64,000 nt of DNA from Polytrichum commune (GCA_950295325.1 OX485807.1:22725666-22789665), one strand, 5' to 3'. Shown: positions 43,639-54,779, numbered from the stretch's first letter. Program-made: numbers and translations. The notes: generated by a model not told the origin, from the letters alone.

Positions 43639-45330
43639 TTAGAACACATTTCCTCTTCCCCTCCATAGCGAACCCTCCAAGCTTTCGAATTTTACATTTG
43701 CTACTTGGTAAGGGAATGTGTTCAAGGTGTAAAAGCCTTGTGCAAACATGTGCACTGCCAAGTCTAGGTGGGTTGTGAGCCAGTTCCTCAACTTGCTCTT
43801 CAAAAATGACAAGGAGCTCAATGTTTTCTCATCTTCCACACTACCCAAAACTTGTACATGGGCAATCTCAACAACTCTCATGAACTTAGAGAGTTACGTT
43901 GAAATGAGGGCATTGCTAGAAAACCTATACCAAAACCAAGACATTGGGTTCTCAGTCATGGGTAAGGACATGGCATCTTGGGCATTTGATATCATGGCGA
44001 TTTTGAAGAACGGGTTTTGGAGCTCAAGGCTGCAGATATCAAGGAGTGGAGGCACCCACTCCTCAACATCCTAGGTCTCAGCATCCATGGGTACGCACAA
44101 CTTCTTTGTTGTCCCATTGCATATTTTCAATGTTGCGATATGCATGGAATATGTAGCTTCAAATGTATCGGTTAGCCAATACTAGAGGTAGCAAATGCCC
44201 AATGTACACATCACCTCCCCGGTGTGGGGAACGTTTGTCTTACTCTTCTATAAGTTGTTTTCCCGCACTAGTTAGTTATTGCTGCACCTCACCAAGGATC
44301 ACCTTGCAATCAATTTTGTTCACCTCTTCCCACTGCCCTAGAAAGGCTTCAAACCTCATCACAACCATGTGGGAGACACTTGCAACCTTGAAGACAATGT
44401 GGTCCTCCTCATAGTTATAGCTATAACACCCACTCTTGCTCAATTACCAAGGATGTGTCATTTGCCAAAGGACCTAAAGGTGCTAAAGTCTTCCCCATGA
44501 AAAATAAACATTGGATTGACATACAATCGATATAGATCACCTTGACAAAATCTTTACTGCAAAAATGAAATCTACAATGTAGCATATTGGACTCTATGAA
44601 AACTTAATAAGAGAACTCATAGACTACAACATGAGCATCAAACAAGGCAGAGTAAGCATATATAGCCAAGCTCGAAGAACGAATAAGTTCTTCTTTACAG
44701 CTAACTCCTTCGGCGAATCCACCACCATCTTCATCACCAAAGGTTTGTATTCCTCAAGCGCTCTCTTTGCCAGCCCAAACAAAAATATCCACTAGGTCTT
44801 CACACTTCTAAGTGTTTTGTTGCCTTTGAATTCCAAACAAGCTGCAAGCTTTTGGAACTTTGAATGTGCATTTGGGGGAGGAGATAAAATAAGAATACAA
44901 TGATGCCAATAGATCCGCCACTTATTTCACCACCTTAAAAACCGAAAGGGTTTAAATAGCAAGGTTAGTATGATGTGCCATGCAGTGGACACCCATCATG
45001 AAAGGTGTATGCTAATCGATAAGTTGCACTGTAACGCCTGATTCTGCAATTTGGAATGTGGGAACCTTATCTACCCCAAACGCCATTAATCCCTCTTAAA
45101 TCTTTTGCTATGAGAGACTAAGCACGAGTAGTATTGACAATGACACTAGTGAGTTAATATGTTGTCATGCCTCCACAACTCTCTCTAGGGTAAGCAGTAG
45201 AGGGATCCGCTTCCAATCTCTCACGACATAACCATGCACACTAATCCATGATTGACAATCTACTCAAGTCACCTCATCAAATGACAAGCTGAAGAAGGTA
45301 GCAGCCTGCATGATCTCCTAGGTCTTATTC
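43639..45330 (-). pseudogene. decayed hAT-superfamily transposase
   Basis: Read 5' to 3' on the minus strand, fragments appear in the order of a plant hAT-type transposase. Near 45300-45130 come SLSFDEV and CQSWISVHGYVVRDW; near 45000 MMGVHCMAHHTNLAI; near 44780-44680 ALEEYKPLVMKMVVDSPKEL; near 44240-44165 RSPHRGGDVYIGHLLPLVL; and near 43840-43700 VLGSVEDEKTLSSLSFLKSK with RNWLTTHLDL. The last part looks like the C-terminal dimerisation region, the first like the RNase-H core. Many stops and frame changes separate them, so it is non-functional. No terminal repeats were found around it. Family call by recognised motif order; confident it is a decayed transposase, less so of the exact hAT subgroup. 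Confidence 0.65.
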
Positions 45331-46329
45331 AACACTAAGTTGACGATTAGGATGACGAAGATGGACATCATGATGATGAACATGGCAATGAGGAGGGCAT
45401 CCACAACGATAAGGGGAAGACGACGATTAGGATTAAAGGGGAAGGCGGCGATCAAAAAAAAAGGAAAGGGGGGGGGGGGAAGATAAAGGGGAAAAACATG
45501 ACGACGACGAATGGCAATTAAGAGCAGCAACATGAGTACAAACACCATGATGAATAGAAAAGCTAAGGTGAGCAAAGTTCAACTAAAGGATAACAAACAA
45601 GGCAATCAACAGGACGGGATGACAACACAATTGAGGAGCTTGAGGAAAATTGGCCACAATGGTGACCAATGGCAAAGCAGGCTACAATTGCAAATTGGTG
45701 CAGCGTGGAGTGGGAGAAAGATTAAGCTCAAAGTATGGAGAAGGAGAAAACCACTAGTTAGGTTGTTGTTGTTGAAAATGGGCAAGTGCCTATTGGGGGG
45801 GGGGGGGGGTAGGAGAGGGGAACATTGGCTACGGGGTGGACCTAGATGTTGCCAATGAATGGCCAGCGGGGTCACCGAGGGAGAAGCATTGGCTCCATTT
45901 AGGGTTAGGGGCAAGGGGATGGGCTCCCAAACCCTTCACCGTTGATTGTCAAAGACTACGATGGCGCCATGTGGTGGTCACCCATGTCCCCATCACATCG
46001 GCCATCCCACTATCTACATCAATGGCTGCCAAGCTTTTTGGCTTACCAATGCAAAAAACAATTTGGGTGTCCTTCAATGATGTAGCACCAAGGGGACGGC
46101 ACTTAGCAAACTTCCACTACATAGCCATGTTAAAAAAAATTGTGTCAGAGACACTCATCATCGGGTCAATGAGCTTTGAATACCTCTAAAATAAGAATGC
46201 TTTGATCAATACTTCATATTCGAGATTCCAAATCCTCACATATATGTAAATTTTAAATTAATAGAGAATCCTAATCTATTCTCTTATCCAAATTTAGATG
46301 AAATTAACAAGAACCTTACTACATACTCC
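45331..46329. other. intergenic, purine-rich with G runs
   Basis: G runs at 45469-45479 and 45797-45810 and GATGA/GACGA repeats at 45340-45510. Overlapping frames of 85-117 codons on both strands follow the skewed composition and show no family motif. It may include the upstream part of the decayed hAT gene, but I cannot recognise it. Confidence 0.4.
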
Positions 46330-46780
46330 AACATAACAAATACAACATTCCATCCATTGGATGTTCTCAAATTTGGTTGAGAAAATCTTCTAAATAGCTT
46401 GCCAATTTTAACATTTCATTGAATTATTCTCAAATGACCCTTGCTTTTATTTCTAGGGTTGTGGAATTTGCCTTGAATGATGCCCAAAAAATAAGAGTTT
46501 GGTTCCAAAAGTTTACATTTTATTTGAAATTTCTTTCTAAGTGAACCATGTAGTAATATTTAGGGTTTTGAAAGTCACCTTGAATGATGCCCACAAGTTA
46601 GAAATTTATGGTGTCGGATCTATGAAAACGAATATAGAAAATTCAGACTCTTATGTGTTTCTTCCAAATTTCATATTACTTTTAAAGAATTGTTTACAAA
46701 TCACTCATGCAAGTTGCAGCATTATCGGGTTTTCCAAGTGATCTTGAATGATGCTCAAACAATTTGAACTTGTTGTCCCA
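46330..46780 (+). repeat. degenerate tandem repeat P, left part
   Basis: The words CCTTGAATGATGCCCA, CAAATGACCC and TAGGGTTTTG-AAGTCACC recur at roughly 100-180 bp spacing (for example near 46473, 46575 and 46742), with TTTGGTTCCAAA between them. The same order continues at 50228-51530 across the PIF/Harbinger insertion. No coding capacity. Confidence 0.7.
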
Positions 46781-46979
46781 TAAGAGCATCCTCAGTCGGA
46801 CGACCCGTTCTCCCGGCAACGGTAACTGCTGGGATAAGTGAGCCTGGGGTTCGGGCCAACAACCTCGCTACCCGTCCCGTTATGGAGCAGGTCCCGTCAA
46901 AAGTACTCCCACTCTCGGCACTTTTTTCGAGTTTGACGTGAGAATTTGTCCTCCCGCTACTGTACTGGCAGAGGCCACC

Positions 46980-48200
46980 ATGGCACACGTTCCGGCGGGA
47001 AAGCCACGCAAGGGGAAAAAATTCAGTGTTGAGGAGGAGCGAAGCTTGTGTAGGAGTTTTCTTGCTGTTTCGCAAGACCCAATTTGTGGCAATGGTCAAC
47101 GCAATTCTGCGTTCTGGGATCACATCACCACTCATTTCAATCAGAGCAAACCACGCTCAAATCCTGTGCGACCAGCTAGGTCGCTAGAGACAAAATGGGG
47201 TCATATTAAGCACGACGTGGGCAAATTCTGTGGGGCGTACAAGCAAGTGTTTGATTGCAGAGAGTCCGGCACCTCCCTTGACGATGTTGTTGAGAAAACG
47301 CTCCAGTTTTATCGAGATAGGCATCCCAAGCAGCATGCCTTTGCTTACTTGCATTGCTGGCAGGTTTTGAAGGATGTGCCGAGGTGGTGGGATTCGCCTG
47401 TGGATGTGCAACGGTGATCAGCTGCCGCGGAGATTAGCGCGAGAGATGTAGGCATGGGCAAGCGGAAATCACCTCCGACAATTGCCCCGGAGGTTGGCAT
47501 GGCAGATGAAGGTAGTGTTGAGGATGAGGAGGTCGTTGTCGCCTCTCCCACAGGGTTTCCCCCCCGACCCACCAGGCCGCAGGGCTTGAAGGCAGCAAAG
47601 GCGGAGCTCTTGCAGCAGAAGAAACGAGAGAAGATTTTGCTGGGTCAAGCTCGAGCTACAGAATCAATGGCGGAAGCGAGCCTCCGCAAGGCAAATGCCC
47701 TGCAAGATCAGTGTGCCATGTCTCTCTTCACCATGCCATTGGAAGAGGGCATGACCGATGAGGCTAGAAGGTATTTCACCCTCCGTCGGCAGGAGGAGAT
47801 TCACCGCCTGGAGCGACGCATGCGGGTGGAGCGGCATGCCGCGGAGCTAGAGGAACTCGAACACGCCAAGCGCCTAAATGTTGGCAACCTGGAGGCGACC
47901 ACTTCGAGGATTCGCGCCGTTGCAGCCCCTATGCTGCCCGTGGATACGCCTGCACCACCGTGGGCACCCTCTCCGACCAACGCAAATTCGGGCGCTGCAG
48001 GTGCGGGGGAGACTCCTCGAGATTTGCCCGTCTTCACAGGTACCAGATTGTTGTTCCTGATTGTGTTCCTGATTGGGTTCCTAATTGTTGGGATTAGGGT
48101 TTCGTTTTCTCTGCTAGGATTTTTGCAGTTGGATTATGGGAATGTGGGTTGTGTGCTGGGAGCTCGGGGGGTTCGGGGAATTGCACCCAAGTACAATTGA
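46980..48200 (+). pseudogene. PIF/Harbinger ORF1 (SANT/Myb-like), one in-frame stop
   Basis: ORF1 proteins of PIF/Harbinger elements bind DNA and help bring the transposase to the ends and into the nucleus. I start at ATG 46980, which has the context GCCACCATGG; an upstream in-frame ATG at 46938 is less likely. Residues about 10-85 form the SANT/trihelix-like domain (KGKKFSVEEERSLCRSF, NSAFWDHITTHFN, RSLETKWGHIKHDVGKFCGA). TGA at 47415-47417 ends the frame after 145 codons, but the same frame is open from 47418 on. It continues with the basic GKRKSPP stretch, a RPQGLKAAKAELLQQKKRE motif and an acidic/basic coiled-coil part, as in the NAM-associated C-terminal region. CGG-TGA-TCA fits a CpG C-to-T change from CGA. 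Past about 48041 (CACAG|GTACC) the sequence looks intronic. Confidence 0.85.
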
Positions 48201-48498
48201 ATGGAGTCCCCGGGTTTCTACGGCACCCCTGTCTGGAGGTCAAAGAACTCTGGTAGTATTGTGCCTGAGAAGAAGGCAACAGTCACGAAACAAGCTGCAA
48301 GGGCTTATTTCATCACCAATCTGGAGCCAATTCGGTTCTGGGAGTTTGTCACCTAAACCATCACAGGGTTTGGGTACCTTGCACCCAAGTACAATTGCAT
48401 GGAGGAAGGCTGGTTCGTGGTTAGGAAGGATCATTTCCGCGTCCACTAGCTCTCCTTGACAGACTACGAAGGTTGGCTCCACGTGTTCCTTATGAATT
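48201..48498. other. convergent intergenic part of the transposon
   Basis: It lies between the ORF1 frame end and the transposase stop. It includes the second copy of the imperfect repeat TTGCACCCAAGTACAATTG (from about 48377; first copy near 48181, inside the ORF1 end). No gene. Confidence 0.6.
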
Positions 48499-49860
48499 TC
48501 ATGTTGTGTGTTTCGTTTTTATAGGAATTATCAACATAGAGTTGAAAATTTGTTTCAAATGTAGACACACATGTTCATGTTTTGGTTTGTGCATCTTGAT
48601 TGGCCAGGTTTTAGAGAGAACAGGCAAAGCCTGACGTTGCTGACTACTACTCATATGCGAAAGCACATGCGGAGGCATTGGTTTTGGATGCTCAACCGGA
48701 AGGCCCCAATCAGCAAACTGCTCTAGTGACAATCCTTGCTCATCTTCTATGATCATGTTGTGCAAGATTATACATGCCAGCATGATGTCTTCAATTGTGC
48801 CAAGATCCCATTGTCGGACGGGGTTTTTCATAATCTCAAGCCTCGCCTGCAATACGCCAAAGGCACGCTCGACATCCTTTCGGGCACCTTCTTGGCACTT
48901 AGTGTAGTGCTCTTTCATCTTCCCAATTGGCTCATGGATCGGTTGCAGGAAGCACGCCCACGGCGGGTAAATACCATCTGCAAGAAGGTAGAATCGAGGG
49001 TAGACATGTCCATTTACATGGAAGCTGAGATCACGGCCTTCTCCTCGAAGCATGTTGGAAACAAGAGGTGATCTATCTAGAACATTGATATCATTATTTC
49101 CCCCGGGGAGTCCAAAGAATGCATGCCATATCCACAAGCTTTGATTAGCTATGGCCTCGAGGATAATAGAGCGGTTCTTGTCCTTGTCCTGGAATTGCCC
49201 TTGCCACGTAACCGGGCAATTCTTCCAAATCCAATGCATACAATCTATACTACCAAACATCCCGGGGAAGCCTCGGGCCTCATTGATGGCCATTTGGCGC
49301 TCAAAATCTTGACGTGTGGGCTGCCTCAAGTAAGTGGACTCAAAACATCCACTCACTGCCTTAACAAACCGTTTCATGCTCTCAGAGGCTGTAGACTCCC
49401 CCAATCTACAATACTCATCGCACGCGTCTGCAGGCAATCCATACGCAAGCATCCTCATTGTTGCGGTGCATTTTTGCAATGTGCTCAAACCCAACCTACC
49501 AACTGCATCAACACCTTCGACAAACCATGGATCAAATGTCGCCACTGCATCCATAATGGAAACGAACAATTCCCGTCTCATTCTAAATCTCCTACGGAAT
49601 TTAACAGGACCATAGGTGGGATTCTCCGCAAAGTAATCCTGATACAAGAGGTGATGGTATGCTTCCCTATCACGAAAAATGTTATGCCTCCCAATTGTAC
49701 TCCCACCAAGCTTCCGTCTCACCCGCGCCTCACCTTCCACCTCCTCCACAACTGCTCCAACCATAGCTGAGAAAAATCCCTCCTCATACTCCTCTTCATC
49801 TTCATCACTTTGTAATGCCCTGTCAATAGACACCTGGACCTCTTTCCTCCATGCCTCCAT
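48499..49860 (-). CDS. PIF/Harbinger transposase (DDE, plant ALP1-like)
   Basis: A 453-codon uninterrupted frame; family members are usually 350-450 residues. The enzyme cuts and joins the element's ends at TWA targets in the nucleus, together with ORF1. Visible order: acidic N-terminus (residues 15-45), RRRFRMRRELF helix-turn-helix-like region (89-99), GSIDCMHW with first Asp at about 206, LPGGNNDINVLDRSPL with Asp at about 257, LLADGIYPPW with Asp at about 295, and RKDVERAFGVLQARLEI with Glu at about 331. LHNMIIEDE follows at 366-374. All the acidic residues expected of the catalytic core are present. After about residue 395 the protein no longer resembles the family, and the usual HxxLxxDLxEHLW-type tail is not evident. 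The end may be intronic or frameshifted. It starts at the first ATG after the open acidic N-terminus. Confidence 0.93.
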   Translation of the reverse strand: MEAWRKEVQVSIDRALQSDEDEEEYEEGFFSAMVGAVVEEVEGEARVRRKLGGSTIGRHNIFRDREAYHHLLYQDYFAENPTYGPVKFRRRFRMRRELFVSIMDAVATFDPWFVEGVDAVGRLGLSTLQKCTATMRMLAYGLPADACDEYCRLGESTASESMKRFVKAVSGCFESTYLRQPTRQDFERQMAINEARGFPGMFGSIDCMHWIWKNCPVTWQGQFQDKDKNRSIILEAIANQSLWIWHAFFGLPGGNNDINVLDRSPLVSNMLRGEGRDLSFHVNGHVYPRFYLLADGIYPPWACFLQPIHEPIGKMKEHYTKCQEGARKDVERAFGVLQARLEIMKNPVRQWDLGTIEDIMLACIILHNMIIEDEQGLSLEQFADWGLPVEHPKPMPPHVLSHMSSSQQRQALPVLSKTWPIKMHKPKHEHVCLHLKQIFNSMLIIPIKTKHTT

Positions 49861-50227
49861 ACATACCCACTACTATGAGAATCACAACTACAACACAAAG
49901 GGAACCAACTATGAAAGAAAAAAAGAACCTGGAGGAAGCATTTGCTAGAACTTGGAGGAAGCATTTGGAGCAAATGCTCCTAGAGAACCCTACCCGCAAA
50001 CCCTAACCCGAGATCCACCTGGAGAACCCTATCTGCTAAACCCAGGATCCACCTGGCTACCCGCTCCGACCTGTCTGCCTACATGGCAAGGTCAACTGTG
50101 TGCCAGGGGCGCTTGCCGGGCGCAGGGTTGGACCCCCCTCCCGCCTCTTCCGCCCTCCTATTCGCAGGGCTCCCTGCAAACGGGGCTGCCGGGAGCGAGT
50201 ACAGGGAACGGGCTAAGGATGCTCTAA

Positions 50228-51530
50228 GGGAGACAATGAATATCAAACCGTGGTTCCCGAAATTTTGCATTGTTTTGAGGCGCTTTCCAAATGACCCTTG
50301 CGGAATTTTGTAGGGGTGTGGAAGTAGCTTGAAATAATGCCCAAAAAAATTGGAACTTGTGTCTTCTATCCAACACAACAAATATGATCAAGACTTTGGG
50401 CACAAAAGATTTGGTCCCACCTTTTATCAATGTTTTTATAAAGTTTATAATGACTCTTTGATTTTTTCCAAGGTTTTTGGAAGTGAATATCAACAATGTT
50501 CAAAAAAATTGGAGAATATGTGTTGCATTTGACACCACCAATATGTAGCTTTCGACTACAACTAGGTGAGGCTAGGATTACCTCTGAGATATACATGGAC
50601 AGACCTATCACCAGGTAATGTGTATAACTGTCAAAGTAGTATTCACGAGAGTTGAGCACCACTATTTGACAGACCATATTCTTACATGTGTCCTTACTTG
50701 TATGTCACTCATATGATCCTTTCTTTGTTTTTGGTCTTGGAACCCACAAGTGCAGTTGAGTAATAATATGTTGATTCCAAATTTGGATATCTTTTAACAT
50801 TGTTTTCCAAATGACCCTAAGAATCTACGTCTATGTTTCTTTGGATGATGCCCCAAAAATTTGGTTTCAAATCTTGACATTAATTTTAAATGCTCTCCAA
50901 ATGATCATGGCAACAATTATGTAGAATTTTGGAAATCGCCTTCAATGAAGTCACAAAATCTTAGTTTGTTATCCAATTTCTAGCATTTTTAATGCTTCCA
51001 AATTAAATCCTATAGCTATATTTAGAATGATTCCTATGGGATTGATAGTATTCATCATAATATTCCCCACATTCATACTGATTGCAATGAATATTTGAGA
51101 ATATTCTGTGGAATATTGTCAATCCCATGAAACATTGTTATGGATCTCAACAATGTTATGTCACCTTGAATGATGCCCACAATATTTGTTTTTATTAGCT
51201 TGAACCCGAGATCTCAATATGTGAATTTCAGGCACCAAAAAATTTTGGTTCCAAATTTTGACATGTTTTCTATAATGGGTTCGGAATGATCCCAACAATC
51301 CGGTTTGGGGTGTCAAAAGTGACCTTGAATGATGCCCAAAGCTTTCATAATTTCTTGTCTCAAATGTGAGACAACAATTACCAAAAATTGGGATACATGA
51401 TTTTATAGGTCCAATATTTTTACATATTATTGAATGCTTTCCAAACACCACTACAATGATGTTTAGGGTTTCTCAAAGTGAGCTAGAATGATGTCCAAAA
51501 AACGGGAATTTGTTTTGTATCCGAGACAGC
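50228..51530 (+). repeat. degenerate tandem repeat P, right part
   Basis: It continues the array left of the transposon: CCAAATGACCCTTGCGGAAT, GAATGATGCCCA (near 51164 and 51327), TTTGGTTCCAAATTTTGACA, TTTAGGGTTTCTCAAAGTGA. Spacing between anchors is roughly 100-180 bp and copies are strongly diverged. A small foldback element (51036-51128) interrupts it. Confidence 0.7.
51036..51128. mobile_element. 93-bp foldback element
   Basis: The left arm ATGGGATTGATAGTATTC and the right arm (reverse complement ATGGGATTGACAATATTC) pair with two mismatches. Pairing continues loosely inward (ATAATATTCC against AGAATATTC). No duplication is clear. A very small MITE or a chance palindrome of the tandem repeat. 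Confidence 0.5.
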
Positions 51531-52059
51531 AGATAGAAAACATTTGGGCACAAATTTTTTTGCTCCAACTAACTTTTAGGTATATAAATGCTATAGAACG
51601 TCATATCCACTTGAGCCTCAAGAAATATTACGAAAAAGGCTACACGCATAATTTGGATTTGCTAATGACATTGCCTTAATATCTTACAAGGAGTGGATGC
51701 ATAGCTAAAAGTGTTTGTTTAAGATCTGCTTACTTTAACGCTACTTTCCCATCCACACAAAGCGAATATGTGCATGTAGCTCCTCCCCAAGTTCACAGTG
51801 CTCACCCTCGAAATACTTCTCAAAGAGTTACATACTTAGCCTTCGCTTATAAGCTATGCAGGTGTTATTTGATCGTTTTTTCCATGTAAATCTACCAATT
51901 AGATTTACACAACATAACTTGTGTTGCATTATCAAATCTATGATAAAACGGCTCTTATTTATTTATGCTTATAGGAAGTCCATGTTTGTTGATCTCCTTA
52001 ACTGAATACATAAGTCCTCCCAATTAAGTTCATTATTGAATGTAGAGTAATTATGAATA
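51531..52059. other. intergenic, nothing recognised
   Basis: AT-rich, no gene. Confidence 0.4.
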
Positions 52060-52175
52060 TTTGAAAACATAGTTCAATCTCTTTCAAACATGTGTCTTTG
52101 AGATGTTTGCTCTTTGATCCTCACCACACCACATACCAATCAAATGTAAGAGTCCGATTAAGGAAACTTAAGACC
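52060..52175 (+). repeat. ~400-bp dispersed repeat M, partial copy
   Basis: TTCAATCTCTTTCAAACATG, CACATACCAATCAAATGTAA and GAGTCCGATTAAGGAAAC-TTA match the 3' half of the other copies. Confidence 0.45.
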
Positions 52176-53139
52176 ATCTACCTTGTGCATCCCCTTATTT
52201 CCATGTGAAAAAGGGTTTATGTTGGGATCACTCATATCATATTAATTACCGAAGGTGACTCACACATGCTAGTTAAATGCCTAGTACGACTATGATTTTT
52301 TAGTTGTACTTTGAGATTGACTTATACTTACTCTACAACTACCAAAGTCTAGCCCATGACCAAATCCATCATGCATGTTACATGACAAGTGTCTACTAGT
52401 TTCAAACCTCATGGGATAAATGTATCATAACAATTTCCCAAGAATATGCTTAGGGTAGGTGCGTAAGTTGCACCCCATGGCTCTAAGATAAATTCTCATT
52501 TTGAGGTTGGTTTTGATCTACCAATCTCACTATAACAAATCTCACTACTCAATGTCATGCTCTTAAACTAATACTCACGAGCTTGTCGTGTTGCGTGACT
52601 TGAAATTTAAATTATTCAAAATCAAAGGCATTGGGTTTTGTGAGGTGTCACAAACCTTGCTACAAAGTGATAGGATGAGGTTCCAAATGCGGGTAACATA
52701 ATACACAGCCCACTCTAATGTAAGTATGTAAAATAATTGAAGGGGATTGTTTGAATCGACCACAAACAATATGTAAGGTGTCGATTAGGCTCTGACCGGA
52801 TATCCAAGTTGACCAAGTTTCTTAGTTATAACACATAGCTAACGTCATGCTCCTCTTCATGTGTGTGATGAAAAATGAAAATTTGATGGGTCATGTGATC
52901 ACAAGGTGCTTCTTTATGGTCGTCCTTATGATGAAGCCATCATGACTGGGATTGGAAGGCTCATTTGGGCAAAAATTAGAAGAGATATATTCCCAAGAAA
53001 AGCGAGAACGCAAAGGAAACTTGTATCATCAAGACACAACCAATAGAAGTGGAAATGTGTACGACTTAGGCAAGTGGACCTTCTCATGCTTATTTCTTGA
53101 ACATTGGATAGCTATATTCGAGTGGTTCGTGGTTAGGTG
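52176..53139. other. intergenic; weak match to 16455-16560
   Basis: GATGAAAAATGAAAATTTGA-TGGGTCATGTGA near 52868 recurs near 16490. No gene. Confidence 0.4.
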
Positions 53140-53255
53140 TTGATGGAAGAACGTACACCCAAAAAAACATGTGTTTGAAAAAGATTGGAGTACGTGTTCA
53201 AAATATGGTAACCGTATTAGGCACAACAAGCAACCTAATTGGATGGGGGGCACCT
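53140..53255 (-). repeat. ~400-bp dispersed repeat M, inverted partial copy
   Basis: The reverse complement reads CCATATTTTGAACACGTACT-CCAATCTTTTTCAAACACAT, as in copies at 27730 and 41975. Confidence 0.5.
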
Positions 53256-53545
53256 ATACGACGATGTAATCACACCGACAATCTTCACTTTGACAATAAA
53301 TAAGATATGTGTATGAGCTTTAAGGATTGTAAGGCAAATAGCTACTACAACCATGTTTTGGAGTTGGCAATCATCTTATACTAATTATGTGTTCTTGCAA
53401 CCTACGAGAAGTGGGTGCAAAACTTTTAGTGGCCATCTAACACATGCTTACTATATTGTGATGTTTATAGAGGTGCACTAGAATTTTGAACTCCAAGGTT
53501 CCCATTCCAATAACAACACTACGAACTCTGTGAAGCCCAAGTTGT

Positions 53546-53813
53546 TGTGGTCCAAGATGACCATGAACTACCGGGTGATAGTGGAGAGGTACCCATTTCC
53601 AAATGGAGTGGTTGGCAGTTCAATTCCCGTTGTGTAATCTTCACTCTACTTGACAGTAAAGAAAAAACTAGCTAAGCAGGTAGGAAGAGCCCACCCACCG
53701 CAAGGTAGGCAGTATACCCCACCCTGCACCAAGAGGATTCTTGAGCAGGATAGGGCCAACGGGCTCAAATTCATCTTGGACTGTCGGACGTTGGTTATTT
53801 CTTTATTTATTTA
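53546..53813 (+). mobile_element. tRNA-derived SINE, copy 2 with 12-bp duplication
   Basis: The 268-bp element is flanked by perfect 12-bp copies of AGCCCAAGTTGT (53534-53545 and 53814-53825). The A box TAGTGGAGAGG is at 53579-53589; the B box is mutated to AGTTCAATTCC (53617-53627). The body matches copy 1 along its length (GAGGATTCTTGAGCAGGATA, AACGGGCTCAAATTCATCTT) and ends in the T-rich TTATTTCTTTATTTATTT tail instead of poly(A). Class assignment is secure. The family name is not known to me. Confidence 0.93.
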
Positions 53814-53825
53814 GCCCAAGTTGTC

Positions 53826-54189
53826 GACTTGATGGAATTCTTTCAATTTCTCACCACAACAATCAAGGTGGGCACCAGTGCCTTGTTTGGAAACTAGTCT
53901 TTGATGATTTCTAACATCTACCTTTGGATAAACAAAATTGTACCTTGTAGTGGCAAAAAACCAATGGCGATGACCCATTATCCTTGTAGTGACGGGGAGT
54001 GAAAGTGAGAGAAAATATCCTCCGTGATTTTGTCCACCATGTATGACAAAGTATCTATCGGTTCATCAAAGATATTGAGAATTCGAGATAGAAAATTAAG
54101 TGGTAACGGTTCACCCAATAATAGATTGGACATGTGGAAAGCCCACACAACACATTTGTATGTAAAAAATATTAAAGTTCCAACCACCC
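53826..54189. other. intergenic, nothing recognised
   Basis: No gene or shared repeat. Confidence 0.4.
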
Positions 54190-54191
54190 TA

Positions 54192-54574
54192 AGGCAGAGG
54201 GTGCTAAAACCAACACCCTACCCAAAAGCAACACCTATAAACGCCTCCCAATCACCAACACTCTACTACCTCGAACTCTTCCCCATGGAGAAGGAGTGCT
54301 TGGACCCACAAAGTCACGGGTTTAGGTGCCATTTGCAGCGACATTGCACACCAACCTTCACTCTACCTCCATATAGGATAGGTAACGGGCTCCACTCTAT
54401 CTCGGGTCGGTTCAAGGTGGGTTTAGAAGTGGCTTGTCAATGCCTATTCTATGCATATTCTATGCTAATGTTTAGCCCAAACACTAATGTTAAGATATAA
54501 TATATTTTTATATCAACCACATAACCATATGTATGTGCAATAGCTTAAAGTGTCAGTTTAAGCAACTCCTACCT
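54192..54574. mobile_element. AGGTAGA-end element with TA duplication, copy 3 (383 bp)
   Basis: The left end AGGCAGAGGGTGCTAAAAC and right end (reverse complement AGGTAGGAGTTGCTTAAAC) pair with a few mismatches. TA flanks both (54190-54191, 54575-54576). The interior matches 10395-10980 with about 200 bp missing: CTCTATCTCGGGTCGGTTCA, CATAACCATATGTATGTGCA. A 158-codon frame over the left part is not conserved in copy 1. Confidence 0.75.
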
Positions 54575-54779
54575 TACAATATTTGACATCATATACATGG
54601 TTCCAAAAAGTTGTCTAAAACATATCTTCAAAACACATATTGTGGATGATCTCAGCACAGTTTATACAAATATCTATGGATGAAGTCATCAAATTTTGAA
54701 TGAAAAACAAAACCAAAGGTTCATTCAAAGCGGATGATATTCCCAACATCCGGCATGACAATGGCCAATCAAGGCATCA

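Larger units (their letters stand above)
46784..50224. mobile_element. complete PIF/Harbinger DNA transposon (3441 bp)
   Basis: The left end GAGCATCCTCAG and right end (reverse complement GAGCATCCTTAG) differ at one of 12 bases. TAA sits directly outside each (46781-46783, 50225-50227), the TWA duplication typical of PIF/Harbinger. The subterminal regions are GC-rich and share CCCGTTC and CTCCCGGCA words. Inside are a SANT/Myb-like ORF1 on the plus strand and a DDE transposase on the minus strand, convergent, with about 300 bp between their stops. The element is much richer in GC than its surroundings and splits an older tandem repeat. The intact ends, duplication and open transposase point to a fairly recent insertion. 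Confidence 0.95.

Noticed and set aside
49123-49770. 215-codon plus frame
   Set aside because: Antisense shadow of the PIF/Harbinger transposase.
54024-54500. 158-codon plus frame
   Set aside because: It crosses the left end of an AGGTAGA element and is not conserved in the related copy at 10395.
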